Positions 16,020 through 25,524 of a stretch of 25,869 nucleotides of DNA are shown one piece after another. Numbering within the stretch: position 1 is the stretch's first letter; each line of letters starts with the position of its first letter. The notes beneath the pieces are model-generated. The model did not search any database. It was given only the letters and a program-made list of their open reading frames with translations, and was not told the DNA's origin. The stretch lies in the NCBI GenBank assembly GCA_041552055.1, contig JBFELO010000067.1:1-25869 (forward strand), read 5' to 3'. Both the position numbers and the translations under genes were made by a program. This stretch comes from JBFELO01 sp041552055. GTDB lineage: Bacteria; Acidobacteriota; Thermoanaerobaculia; Thermoanaerobaculales; Sulfomarinibacteraceae.

Positions 16020-16052
16020 TGCGATTCGCTGCGCCGCGCTCCGCGAATCGCA
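16020..16052. terminator. Perfect 10-bp hairpin between convergent genes
   Basis: TGCGATTCGC at 16020-16029 pairs perfectly with GCGAATCGCA at 16043-16052 across a 13-nt loop, starting 3 nt after the DUF309 stop. A C-run, not a T-run, follows on the plus strand. The position between two converging genes suits a bidirectional terminator. It may instead be a copy of a dispersed palindrome. Confidence 0.5.
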
Positions 16053-16217
16053 ATCCCCCCACCCACCCAGGGCATGGGGGCCCGGGGGCTCGGGGGCGTG
16101 GACCACGCCGTACGTGGAAGATTCGTTCGAGGCCCTCAGGTCCAGCCCGCCACGTAACATGAGTGCCGGGCGGCCAGGCCCTCGAGCCCTACCACGGCCG
16201 TCGGGTTCATCGGTGGA

Positions 16218-16961
16218 CTATCGATGGCGCCAGACTGGTTTGCGGCGTTCGGCAAAGCTGGCGATGCCCTCGCTCACGTCCTCGATCTCGTACAGTTCCT
16301 CCAGGAACAGAGCGTTCATCGCCTGCAGGGCGGGTCGGTCATGACCGCCACTTCCCCTTCGCAACGCCTCCTTCGCGAGTCGCAACACCGGTGCGCTGGT
16401 GCCGTTGAACCTGGCTTCGATGGCGTCCCACTCATCCTGGGCGACGATTTTCTGCACCAGGCCCATCGCCACCGCGCGCTCGGCGTCCACGATCTCACCG
16501 GTCAGCGCCAGATACGCCGTGTTCTGCAGACCCACCAGGCGAGGCAGCTGGACACTCGCCACCGGCGGGAAAAAGGCGAGTGTGATCTCCGGCACACCGA
16601 ACTTCGCCGACGGATCCGCAACGACGAAATCGCAGAACGACACCAGCTCCAGCGCTCCTCCCAGACAGGTCCCGTGGACCAGCGCGATCGCGGGCACCGG
16701 AAGGTCGGCGAGGGCGATGCACGCGTCGAGCAGACCGGCGAGCATGGCGGGCGCCTGGTCCCGAGAATGCTCCTCCACCGAGGCGCCGGCCGAGAAACAG
16801 CGCCCCTTGCCGTGCAGCAGCACGGCGGCGACATCACGGTCCTCGGCACACCGACGGACCTCGCGCGTCAACTCGGCGAGCAGCGCGGCGTCCAGTATGT
16901 TGACCGGAGGGGCATCGAGGATGAGGTGCGCCACCCTCTCGTTCCGAACGACTTCGATCAT
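16218..16961 (-). CDS. Enoyl-CoA hydratase/isomerase (crotonase) family protein, dienoyl-CoA hydratase-like
   Basis: The 247-residue crotonase has both oxyanion-hole segments, FSAGAS (56-61) and HGTCLGGALEL (96-106), and the PEITLAFFPPVASVQLPRLVG stretch (124-144). The combinations SAGASVEEH and PEI-x5-FPP resemble cyclohexa-1,5-dienecarbonyl-CoA hydratase (Dch-type) more than fatty-acid beta-oxidation hydratases. The second catalytic glutamate of standard crotonases is not obvious. I would call it a crotonase of unknown substrate. The ATG follows GGGGAGG. It lies 31 bp after the ketopantoate-reductase-like gene, so the two probably share a transcript. Confidence 0.85.
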   Translation of the reverse strand: MIEVVRNERVAHLILDAPPVNILDAALLAELTREVRRCAEDRDVAAVLLHGKGRCFSAGASVEEHSRDQAPAMLAGLLDACIALADLPVPAIALVHGTCLGGALELVSFCDFVVADPSAKFGVPEITLAFFPPVASVQLPRLVGLQNTAYLALTGEIVDAERAVAMGLVQKIVAQDEWDAIEARFNGTSAPVLRLAKEALRRGSGGHDRPALQAMNALFLEELYEIEDVSEGIASFAERRKPVWRHR

Positions 16962-16992
16962 GACGTCCTCCCCGCGACCCTGGATCTCCGGG

Positions 16993-17982
16993 TCACGCCT
17001 CGATCAGATACTCCGGGATGTCGTCCTCGTCGCGCGTCCCGTTCCTGATCTCCTGGGTCACGATGGCGCTCGTGAAGAACATGTTGAGGTCCACGTCGAC
17101 GTCGTTGAACATGTGTGCGATCTTCACGATCTTGCCGTTGATGCACTCGATTTCCGTTGGCCGGCGATCCCTCAGGTCGAACCACATCGAGGGGTAGTGG
17201 TTACCCCCTCCCTTGAGGTAGGTCAGACACCTGTCCAGAGCATCCTCGCCGTAGTTGTAGCCGATGAGGCCAGCCACCGTGAGCCCCTCGCGCAGCAACA
17301 TCTTCGCGGTTCTCCGCGTGTGCCGAAGACGCATCGCCTGCTCCATGGTCAGTCCATGAGCCGCGCATAGAGCGTTCAGTGAGGAGTTGAGGATCGTCTT
17401 GAAGAACGCCGCCTTCTTCATCTCGTGGTAGGAAATCTGGACCGTTTCGAGGCCGGCTTTGGTGAGAATCTCCTCGGCCCCTCCGGTCCACCACACTACT
17501 CTTTCGCTCGCTGGCCCGATCAGGTTCGGCGGATGAAACCAGTTCACCGTCACCCAGCCCTCCCGATCCATGTTGCCGGCATAATTGATGATGCCTCGCC
17601 ACACCTGTTCTCTGGGCACGTACTTGCCGACTTCATCCTCCGGTCCGATTCCATTCATCAACACGACGACGCGCATGTCTTCCGGCCACGAGAACTTGAT
17701 CCACTCCTCCATGACGGCAGGAATCGCCCACGTCTTGACGCACAGGAAGACCGCGACGAGATTCTTGACGCCGGCGAGCTCGGCGAGCGAGGCGAAACAC
17801 CTCTCCGGACTCTCCTGAAGCTGGACGGAGCCCCTCAGGAAGAGCCCATCCCGGTTCACCTGGTCGACTCGGCGCTGCGAAACATCGACGCCGTACACCA
17901 TGACCCCGCTTCGCGCCAGGTAGGCACCCAGAATCGAACCGACCGGCCCCATACCCACGATCCCGATCACCTGGTCTGTCAA
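16993..17982 (-). CDS. Ketopantoate reductase (ApbA/PanE)-family NAD(P)-dependent 2-oxoacid reductase
   Basis: The 329-residue protein has an N-terminal Rossmann domain with GMGPVG (GxGxxG, 10-15), VKTW (82-85) and MNGIG (109-113), and the C-terminal helical domain with the family lysine and asparagines in FFKTILNSSLNAL (Lys195, Asn199, Asn203). It may reduce 2-dehydropantoate, but the divergent active site and the pairing with a crotonase rather than pan genes suggest another 2-oxo or beta-hydroxy acid. The start is TTG with GGGAGG 8 nt upstream; an earlier TTG (18024) has no ribosome site. Confidence 0.85.
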   Translation of the reverse strand: MTDQVIGIVGMGPVGSILGAYLARSGVMVYGVDVSQRRVDQVNRDGLFLRGSVQLQESPERCFASLAELAGVKNLVAVFLCVKTWAIPAVMEEWIKFSWPEDMRVVVLMNGIGPEDEVGKYVPREQVWRGIINYAGNMDREGWVTVNWFHPPNLIGPASERVVWWTGGAEEILTKAGLETVQISYHEMKKAAFFKTILNSSLNALCAAHGLTMEQAMRLRHTRRTAKMLLREGLTVAGLIGYNYGEDALDRCLTYLKGGGNHYPSMWFDLRDRRPTEIECINGKIVKIAHMFNDVDVDLNMFFTSAIVTQEIRNGTRDEDDIPEYLIEA

Positions 17983-18147
17983 GGACCGAACCTCCCTGTG
18001 GTGCGCGCGGCCAACCGCTCGCAATAAGTGGGACGCATCTCCAACCGATCAGCCCGGAGTGCGACGCGCCCGACCGCCGGTCGTGATATTGCCGCGACCA
18101 GGGGTGGACTCTGATGACCGCTGCGCTCTGCTCATGGTTCAGCGGCG

Positions 18148-18156
18148 ATTGTACCA
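18148..18156 (-). promoter_or_regulatory. Candidate extended -10 promoter for the reductase/crotonase operon
   Basis: On the minus strand TGGTACAAT (18156-18148) is an extended -10 (TGn-TACAAT), about 165 nt upstream of the TTG start and within a 302-bp spacer that otherwise shows no gene. The hexamer 17 nt further upstream is not a good -35, which extended -10 promoters tolerate. The rest of the 17983-18284 spacer holds nothing I can identify. Confidence 0.35.
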
Positions 18157-18284
18157 CTCCGGACCGGACGACATGAGACCAGGTCTTGGAGCGTTCACAG
18201 GTATTTGAATATCGATACACCGAGGGATCCCTGGCCGCGGCAATTCACCGGCGCGTGCACAGCCATCGACCGCGCCGGTTCGCG

Positions 18285-19469
18285 TCAAAGGACCCCGAGG
18301 CGTTTGCCGACGGCCTCGAACCCGTCGACCGCCCGATCCAGGTGGTCGCGTGTGTGGGCGGCCGAAACCTGGACGCGAATCCGAGCCTGTCCCTTGGGGA
18401 CCACCGGGAAGGAGAACCCGATCACGTAGATGCCTTCCGCGAGCATCTCGTCCGCGAACTCGGTGGCGAGCTTGGCGTCGTACAGCATGACCGGCACGAT
18501 GGCGGTCTCTCCCTGCAGCAGGTCGAATCCGACCTTTTCGAGCCTGGATCGGAAGTGCCTGGTATTGTCCATCAGTCTGTCGCGCAACTCGGTGGTCCGG
18601 GAGAGCATCTCGAAGACCTTGATTCCGGCCGCGGCCAGTGACGGCGTCAGCGTGTTCGAGAACAAGTATGGCCGTGACCGTTGGCGCAGCAGGTCGACGA
18701 TCTCCTGACGGCCGGTCGTGTATCCGCCCGACGCCCCGCCGAGCGCCTTGCCCAGCGTCGAGGTGATCACGTCGACCCTCCCCTGCACGCCGCAGTGCTC
18801 GGGAGTGCCGCGGCCGGTCCGACCGATATAGCCGGTGGCATGGGAGTCGTCCACCATCACCATGGCGTCGTACTCTTCGGCGAGATCGCAGATCTCGTCG
18901 AGCTTGGCCACGTAGCCGTCCATGGAGAACACGCCGTCAGTGGCGACCATCCGCCGACGGTGGCCCAGGGTCGTCTTGAGGATCTCCTCGAGCTCGCCCA
19001 TGTTGGAATTGGCGTACCGGAACCGCTCGGCCTTGCACAGCCTCACGCCGTCGATGATCGAGGCGTGGTTGAGCTGGTCCGAGATGATCGCGTCCTCCTC
19101 GCCCAGGATCGTCTCGAACAGACCGGCGTTGGCGTCGAAGCAGGACGAGTACAGGATGGTGTCCTCGGTGCCGTTGAACAGCGAGATCGCCCCCTCGAGC
19201 TCCTTGTGCAGATCCTGGGTGCCGCAGATGAACCTCACCGAGGCCATGCCGAAACCACGCTCGTCGAGTGCGCGTTTTGCGGCCGCGATGATCTCCGGGT
19301 TGTCTGCGAGCCCCAGGTAGTTGTTGGCGCAGAAGTTGATCACCTCGCCCTGGGGGACCTCGATGGCGGCGCTCTGCGGCGACGAGATCACACGCTCGGC
19401 CTTGAAGGTGCCGGCCTCGCGAATGCCGTCGATCTCTCCCTTGAAATGCGTCCGGTAGTTGGTGAACAT
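18285..19469 (-). CDS. kbl: Glycine C-acetyltransferase (2-amino-3-ketobutyrate CoA ligase)
   Basis: This PLP enzyme cleaves 2-amino-3-ketobutyrate with CoA to glycine and acetyl-CoA, the second step of threonine catabolism. The 394 residues match the family's usual length of about 398. Visible motifs are NFCANNYLGLADNPEII, GFGMASVRFICGTQ, HKELEGAISLF, LNHASIIDG, TDGVFSMDGYVAKL, MVDDSHATGYIGRTGRG and the PLP lysine in TLGKALGGASGGYT (Lys241). VVPKGQARIRVQVSAAHT near the end is also typical. No threonine dehydrogenase (tdh) lies next to it in this window. The ATG follows GGAGG at 6-nt spacing; the longer frame is rejected because that site fixes the start. Confidence 0.95.
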   Translation of the reverse strand: MFTNYRTHFKGEIDGIREAGTFKAERVISSPQSAAIEVPQGEVINFCANNYLGLADNPEIIAAAKRALDERGFGMASVRFICGTQDLHKELEGAISLFNGTEDTILYSSCFDANAGLFETILGEEDAIISDQLNHASIIDGVRLCKAERFRYANSNMGELEEILKTTLGHRRRMVATDGVFSMDGYVAKLDEICDLAEEYDAMVMVDDSHATGYIGRTGRGTPEHCGVQGRVDVITSTLGKALGGASGGYTTGRQEIVDLLRQRSRPYLFSNTLTPSLAAAGIKVFEMLSRTTELRDRLMDNTRHFRSRLEKVGFDLLQGETAIVPVMLYDAKLATEFADEMLAEGIYVIGFSFPVVPKGQARIRVQVSAAHTRDHLDRAVDGFEAVGKRLGVL

Positions 19470-19612
19470 CTCCCACCTCCGTTCGTCTTCGGCAGGCGGA
19501 AAGCTAACAGGGACTGGCGCGTGGGGCAACTCACTCAATCGCGGCTACCCACGAGCGAGATGTTGGCACCTACCGTCGCGGCCACCGGGAGAGCGACGCG
19601 TCGAGATGTGTC

Positions 19613-20419
19613 CTACCGCTTCATGGGCACCGTGAACGCATCGTTAGTGCGCTGGTCGATGACCGAGGCGGAGGCCAGGATGCCCGAGCCCGCCACCACC
19701 TCGACCCGCACGCAACCGCACGCGATATTGTCCCTACACCGACGGTGCAAGAAGGGCTGGAGCTCGTGGTGTCCCTCCCCGGGTTCGATGAACACCGTGA
19801 AGGACATCAGCCAAAACCCCCCCCGGGTGTACAGGTGCACGCGCACCTCGGCGACGTCGGGACCGGTGTTGGTAATGCAGACATTGGACCGGTACTCGCC
19901 CTCGAGCTGGCGAAGCCCGGAGAGCCAGCCGGACTCGCCAACCTCAAGGCCATCCTCGCTACCATAGGCGTCGACGAATTGTCCCACCGTTCCCGATTCG
20001 GACACGCTGTACGTCCTGCCGTGGACGGTCACGGGCTGATCGGACCGGACCTCGAGTGGACCCTTCCCCTCGACTCCAAGCCGACCGACGACGTCATCAA
20101 CCGCCATAGAAGAAAAGGCAGGGACCGTCGTATGGAACCGGCGTGTGCCGCCGTCCAGGTGCAATCGGAGCTCGACCGACGCCTCTGAGCTCGATCTGTT
20201 GAAGACCACCACATCGGTGCGCCAGATACTGTCCCTCGCACCGACCAAGTGTGCAGCGATGTCGATCCAGCTGGACCGGAGAGCGCGCACCGAGGAGTCA
20301 GGCCGTTCAGCCCCCTGAATGAGCTGGTTCGAGCGGTTTTCCTGCGCTACCAACAGAGAAGTCGCCAGTACCGCCACCAGAACGACCACCGACCACACCG
20401 CACCTCGTGTGCCGCACAT
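19613..20419 (-). CDS. Secreted beta-rich protein of unknown function
   Basis: The 268-residue protein starts with a signal peptide (about 1-25, AVWSVVVLVAVLATSLLVA). The mature part looks like two beta-sandwich modules: WRTDVVVFNRSSSEASVELRL with MAVDDVVGRLGV and PVTVHGRTYS in the first, and YRSNVCITNTGPDVAEVRVHLY with SASVIDQRTNDAF in the second. Similar 'WRTD...N-x-S/T' proteins recur as large paralog sets in Acidobacteriota, from memory; their function is unknown. Cysteines in the second half (NVC, HRRC, IACGC) may form disulfides in the exported protein. I chose the ATG with AGGAG 6 nt upstream over one 7 codons earlier. Confidence 0.7.
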   Translation of the reverse strand: MCGTRGAVWSVVVLVAVLATSLLVAQENRSNQLIQGAERPDSSVRALRSSWIDIAAHLVGARDSIWRTDVVVFNRSSSEASVELRLHLDGGTRRFHTTVPAFSSMAVDDVVGRLGVEGKGPLEVRSDQPVTVHGRTYSVSESGTVGQFVDAYGSEDGLEVGESGWLSGLRQLEGEYRSNVCITNTGPDVAEVRVHLYTRGGFWLMSFTVFIEPGEGHHELQPFLHRRCRDNIACGCVRVEVVAGSGILASASVIDQRTNDAFTVPMKR

Positions 20420-20485
20420 GACCCTCTCCTTTCGCACCATGTCTTCACGTTGGGTTGAAAGGAGCGCAAAAAGATCATTAGAGTG

Positions 20486-20511
20486 TTAGGAAGTTTGGAT
20501 GAGATTCCTAA
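20486..20511. promoter_or_regulatory. Inverted repeat TTAGGAA-N12-TTCCTAA
   Basis: The perfect 7-bp arms (20486-20492 and 20505-20511) lie in the AT-richest short stretch of the area, between the STAS gene stop and the start of the secreted-protein gene. The dyad could be an operator about 70-90 nt upstream of the secreted-protein start, or the stem of a terminator for the STAS gene; a short T-run follows only 12 nt later on the minus strand. Confidence 0.35.
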
Positions 20512-20540
20512 GGCGATCGGCCGCGTGGCGGCGCCGGGCT

Positions 20541-20885
20541 TCAGTTCGTCACGAAACTGGCGACCGCCTCGGCTTCGTCGTCGTACACCTCGAGCAGCGG
20601 CAGGAGCTGAGTCAGGCGGAGGGTACGTTGGATGTGAGGGCCGGGCCGGAGCAGCTTGACCGAGGCACCGAAACGTTTGGCGATCTTCCAGCTCGACACC
20701 ACCTCGCCGATGCCCGAGCTGTCTATGACCCTGATCTCGCGCAGGTTGAGGAGGATCTTCTTCCAGTCTTCGGCGAGCAGCTCGTTCATCACGTCGCGCA
20801 GGATCTCGTCGCCGACGCCGAGCACCAGTCGTCCCTCGAGGTCGACGATGATCACGTCCGCCACTTGCCGAACATCTACCTTCAT
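20541..20885 (-). CDS. STAS-domain anti-sigma factor antagonist (SpoIIAA-like)
   Basis: The 114-residue protein is a single STAS domain. DVIIVDLEGRL (10-20) is the first strand pair, and IRVIDSSGIGEVV (51-63) is the conserved phosphorylation loop, with Ser57 at the position phosphorylated in SpoIIAA. VKLLRPGPHIQRTLRLTQL follows as in the family. In partner-switching systems the unphosphorylated form binds an anti-sigma kinase. No kinase (SpoIIAB/RsbW) or PP2C phosphatase gene is adjacent, so its partner is encoded elsewhere. The ribosome site at the ATG is poor. Confidence 0.93.
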   Translation of the reverse strand: MKVDVRQVADVIIVDLEGRLVLGVGDEILRDVMNELLAEDWKKILLNLREIRVIDSSGIGEVVSSWKIAKRFGASVKLLRPGPHIQRTLRLTQLLPLLEVYDDEAEAVASFVTN

Positions 20886-21024
20886 GATGGCGATTCTAGC
20901 GCGATCCGGCGGCCGAGAGTAGCTCTTTTCATTATCGGATGGACGACAGGGCCCACTGCTGGCGATACGTGCACGACACCTGGTGCGCCGTTGACGGATT
21001 CCACGGGACCGACATGACCGGAAC

Positions 21025-22094
21025 TCAGTCCGCCAGCGGATCTCGCGGTTCGACTCCCTTCGCGGGGATTCTCATCAGCAGCGTTCGCTCGTCGGTGAGG
21101 GGCGGCTCTGGATCGTCGACCACTCCCGTGACGGCGTTGTCGGACACCATGTACAGGGTGCCGTCGGTGCTCACCGCGATCCCCTCGACGTTGTTTCCCC
21201 AACCGTCCTCGGTGACCGACCGCAACGTGTCGGTCAGGTCGAGAACGCTCTCCCACGTCCTGCTGTCCGGGTCGATCGCGATCACCTCGTACCGATTGCC
21301 CGGGAATTGGGACTTGAGGGCCAGCAGCCAGCCATGCCACAGCTCGAGGTCGGTGAGCCGCCACGAGCAGTCTTCGAGCGCGATCAGAACGGGTTTTCCC
21401 TCGGCCTTCAGCACGTCATTCGAGACTCTCATCCTGAACACCTTTGACTCGCAACCGCCATCCGGCCGATGGCTCCGCTCGAGCAACAGGTAGAGGAACC
21501 TCGCATCCGGCGTTACCGCCACACCCTCGAATCCTATCTTTCCACCTTTCACCGACAGCCCTTGCAGGTGCAGCCTGCGGGACGGCAGTGCCCAGCCCTG
21601 GTCGAGGTCCGAGAAGTCGATCTCGTGCACCGTCGCGTGGGCCTCGTCGCACAGGTACGCGGTCGAGCTCCGCACGGCGATTCCCTCCAGCTCGCTGTAC
21701 CTCGGCACCCGCAGCCGGATCGCTCGCGCCGCCATGGACTGCTCGGTGTCGATGACGAGGAGTCGCGCGTACTTTTCCGACAGCACGAATAGGCGGTTTT
21801 CGTCGAACGCGAGACCCGAAGCCTCGAGTGCGCGGTCCTGATCGAACGCCGTGTCGTCCGCGTGCCACTCGAGGATCTCGGCCCGGTCGATGTCCCACGT
21901 CGGCCGGAAATGAACCACGGGTACCTGCCCGGTCCTGCAGCCGAACATGAATACGGCGAGGAGCGCCACGACACAGGCCACGTTGGAGATCGGACAGGTG
22001 GTCGGCAACACGCCGCTTCCCGACCTTCGCGTCGACGCATCGACATCGCCGCGGTGGAAGGCGCTCTCATCGGCGCCGGTTCGCCTACCGACCG

Positions 22095-22098
<4 letters not shown>
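21025..22098 (-). CDS. SdiA-regulated/phytase-like beta-propeller lipoprotein
   Basis: The 357-residue protein has a hydrophobic segment (about 39-53) ending in the lipobox-like MFGC (Cys54), then a beta-propeller: EASGLAFDENRLFVLSEK, YSELEGIAVRSSTAYLCDE, IGFEGVAVTPDARFLYLLLE and NNVEGIAVSTDGTLYMVSDN. This repeated 'xxEGIAV...G.LY..SD' pattern is that of the SdiA-regulated (YjiK) and esterase-like phytase families, whose substrates are mostly unknown. The ATG overlaps the mtnA stop by 4 bp (ATGA). The N-terminal stretch before the lipobox is long, so a GTG at codon 30 (22011) could be the true start. Confidence 0.75.
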
Positions 22099-23195
<1,097 letters not shown>

Positions 23196-23290
23196 TGGCG
23201 TGAGTGTAGCGCACGCCTCGTGGTCCATACCTCGTCGAACCCTCCCGGTTGTCCCCCCGAGTCAGCTTCGTGCCCCCGGACGGCACCTCT

Positions 23291-23314
23291 CTTCGTCTTC
23301 GTCTTCGTCTTCAT
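23291..23314 (+). repeat. Hexanucleotide tandem repeat (CTTCGT)3-CTTCAT
   Basis: Three perfect CTTCGT units and one variant lie in the 264-bp spacer between mtnA and the selenoprotein gene, about 80 bp before that gene's putative -10. The unit length is a multiple of three and the repeat is outside any gene I accept, so slippage would change only spacer length. Confidence 0.6.
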
Positions 23315-23391
23315 CGCAGGGCTTATCGAGCGTCCACCACCGGTTCAGGATCAAGGCCTCGGCTTTTTCCACTTGATCTCACCGATCCGCG

Positions 23392-23397
23392 TATACT
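23392..23397 (+). promoter_or_regulatory. Candidate -10 box (TATACT) for the TlpA-like selenoprotein gene
   Basis: TATACT lies 62 nt upstream of the start codon. No hexamer at 16-18 nt upstream matches TTGACA well; TTGATC is present but only 13 nt away. The same hexamer occurs upstream of the kinase operon on the other strand (7804-7799). Confidence 0.3.
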
Positions 23398-23459
23398 GCG
23401 CGAGTGCGCAACCGTCACAGGGTTTCAGCCCGCTTGCGCACCATCAGAAGGGGGGATCC

Positions 23460-24785
23460 ATGATGCGAAGAACCTTGACCGCACTGGTGATCGTCGCTGT
23501 CGGGATCGGGATCGGCTGTGCCAAGGGCGAGCCGGACGATCCAGCGGAGACGGCGTACAAGGCAATGCGAGCCGAGTACTCGGCAACCGATGACGAGGCG
23601 AAGAAGGCCGAGCTCGCAGAGCAGTACCTCGCCGAGTTTCCCGACACGAGCCACAGTGGCTCCATGGCCGCGGTGGTGGCGTACTACCGCGGCGAAAGGC
23701 TGGGCCACCAGCAGCAGGTGTTCGACGTGTTGAGTGCGGCCCTCGACCAGATCGAGGACCCCGAAGCCCGGTTCGAGGTCAGCATGGCCATGGTTCCGGC
23801 ATCGTACGAGATCGGCCAACCGCTCGACGTGGCCGCCGTGGCAGGGGCCCTGGCAGCCGAACGGGCACTGGGATTCGACGAACACTACCGGGTCATGGAC
23901 GCGGCTGAGCAGCACCAGCTGTGGTCGCTCGCCGAGCACCACGCCGAGGCCGCCCTCGCCTTCGCCACCGAGGAGGCGTACCGGGCCGACTACCCGGATC
24001 GCGATTTCAGCGATGACCAGGTGGCACTCAGGGCGAGACTTCGCAAGGTGGAGGCGCTCGCCTACAAGGGATGGGCACTGTGCAATCAGGGTCGCGATGA
24101 GGAGTGCTTCTCGGTGTTCGAGGAGGCCGATCCCCTCAACCATTCCAGCTATGCGGGTTCATCGGATACCCCGCTCGATCGCTTCTGGGGGCAGGCACTG
24201 GTCGACCGGGGTGCCTACGAGCAGGCGATGGAGCTGCTCATTCCAGACGCGCTGCTCGGTGACCGCAGCAACGCGCTGCCGCCGCTCAAGGAGGCCTACG
24301 TCGCCCTGAACGGTGACGATCAAGGCTTAGAAGACTACCTGTGGTCCGAGCGCCAACGAATCGCGAGGACCGTGGATGACTTCACCCTGCCGGACTACGA
24401 CGGAACGCAACACTCCCTGTCGGGCGGCAACGGCAACGTGATGTTGCTGGCGTTCTGGTTCCCCACGTGAGGCGGCTGTCGCGTGGAGTTGCCACGCCTG
24501 CAGCCCCTGTTCGAGAAGTACCAGGACCAGGGTCTCGACGTCATCGCGGTCGAGGCCTATCGAGACACCAAACGTGCGCAGAAGTTCATCGAAGACAAGG
24601 GACTCACCTACACCTTCCTGGAAAACGGCGAGGACGATTTCGAGGTCGTCCAGAGTCTCTTCGGTGTCCGCGGCTACCCGACGTCGTTCCTCATCGATCG
24701 GGATGGCCGCGTCATGTACGCGCACCTCGGGTTCGAGCCGGGCGACGAGGTCACGCTCGAGGAGGAGATCCTGAGCCTGTTGTAG
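23460..24785 (+). CDS. TlpA/redoxin-like selenoprotein lipoprotein, Sec337 (TGA at 24468-24470)
   Basis: Read through the in-frame TGA, this is a single 441-residue protein. Residues 1-20 form a lipoprotein-type signal (IVAVGIGIGC; Cys20 the likely lipid anchor, though position -3 is Gly). Residues 25-300 are an all-helical, TPR-like domain. Residues 303-441 are a TlpA-type thioredoxin fold: DDFTLPDYDG, MLLAFWFPT-U-GGCRVELP, LDVIAVEAYRDTKRAQKF, then the cis-proline loop RGYPTSFLIDRDGRV. Sec337 replaces the first cysteine of CxxC (UGGC, Cys340), the nucleophile of this family. Translation stopping at the TGA would lose nearly the whole fold. A two-part hairpin directly follows. The product is probably an exported thiol/selenol oxidoreductase or peroxidase. 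AGGGGGG precedes the ATG. Confidence 0.88.
24468..24505 (+). promoter_or_regulatory. Candidate bacterial SECIS of the TlpA-like gene
   Basis: After the UGA, GGCTG (24474-24478) pairs with CAGCC (24501-24505), and GCGTGG (24481-24486) pairs with CCACGC (24492-24497). The internal loop is 2 x 3 nt and the apical loop is AGTTG (24487-24491). The apical loop begins 16 nt after the UGA and has G at its second base, both within the bacterial SECIS rules as I know them. Every stem pair is Watson-Crick, so this is the better of the two SECIS candidates here. Confidence 0.8.
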
Positions 24786-25101
24786 TCTGAGCCGGTTGGT
24801 CCGGGCCGATCGATACCGGAGAGTCGATGGGCGTGCGTCCGTGCCTGAGGGGTGCTCGCCAACCGGCCTCCCGCCCATATCGTCGACTCACAGGTTGGCC
24901 GTTCTGTGGCAAACGTTCCCGTCCCGTTCCCGGAAGTCCAGGGCTCCCGGCTCTCCGAGGTTGCTGACGGATCCACCCAGGCTTTTGTGGTCTATCGGAA
25001 TGTGCCGCTCGGGTGCGGGAACGGGAACGGAGGCCCGTGTTGTGTCGTCAGCAGAGCAGAGATGCTTGGTGCCGCTCGCTCCCTGCTAGTCTGGAACCCA
25101 C
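24786..25101. other. Spacer upstream of arfB
   Basis: No credible gene lies in these 316 bp. The only structure I see is a long-range inverted repeat, TCCCGTTCCCG (24922-24932) against CGGGAACGGGA (25016-25026), separated by 83 bp. TAGTCT at about 25087, shortly before the arfB ATG, could be a -10 for a nearly leaderless arfB message. Confidence 0.45.
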
Positions 25102-25524
25102 ATGCTGACGATTCCCGATGAACTGCAGATACCCGATTCCGAGATCAGCTTCCGTTACTCGAGGAGCTCAGGCCCCGGCGGTCAGAACGTCAACAAGGTT
25201 GCCACCAAGGTCACTCTCCTGTTCGACGTCCGGTCATCACCGAGCCTGACCGAGAGGCAGCGGATGCTGCTCGAGCAACGGCTCGCGAACCGCATTTCGA
25301 AGAGCGGCATCCTGCACGTGACGTCCGAGCGACACCGCACGCGATCCGCCAATCAGCGCGAGGTCGTCAACAGATTCAGAGACCTGCTCACCGATGCGCT
25401 CCACGAGCGGTTGCCCCGCAAGAGAACCGGGATTCCCGCCGCCTCCAAGAAACGGCGCATCGAGGGCAAGCGTCGACGCTCCGAGGTCAAGCGGCTGCGC
25501 TCTCGCCCCGACAATCTGGACTGA
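25102..25524 (+). CDS. arfB: Ribosome-rescue peptidyl-tRNA hydrolase ArfB (YaeJ/ICT1 type)
   Basis: ArfB releases ribosomes stalled on messages without a stop codon by hydrolysing the peptidyl-tRNA. The 140 residues equal the length of E. coli YaeJ. The catalytic GGQ is at 26-28 within SSGPGGQNVNKVATKV, and the basic C-terminal tail (KKRRIEGKRRRSEVKRLRSR) is the part that enters the empty mRNA channel in this family. A full release factor is excluded by length and by absence of the codon-recognition domain. No strong ribosome site precedes the ATG; a short leader or leaderless message is possible. Confidence 0.95.
   Translation: MLTIPDELQIPDSEISFRYSRSSGPGGQNVNKVATKVTLLFDVRSSPSLTERQRMLLEQRLANRISKSGILHVTSERHRTRSANQREVVNRFRDLLTDALHERLPRKRTGIPAASKKRRIEGKRRRSEVKRLRSRPDNLD

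Noticed and set aside
21041..21060. tRNA T-loop-like GGTTCGACTCCC
   Set aside because: It lies in the coding C-terminus of the SdiA-regulated-type gene, the flanking T-stem does not pair, and no acceptor or anticodon arms are present.
23291..23314. Phase-variable repeat inside a coding region
   Set aside because: The repeat is in a spacer and its unit is six bases, so slippage would not shift a frame; the start with the ribosome site lies downstream.
23460..24785. TlpA-like gene broken by a stop, with a separate short redoxin gene starting at 24483
   Set aside because: A start at 24483 (GTG) would omit the strand and both redox residues of the fold. The frame is continuous through the TGA, and the hairpin explains readthrough better.
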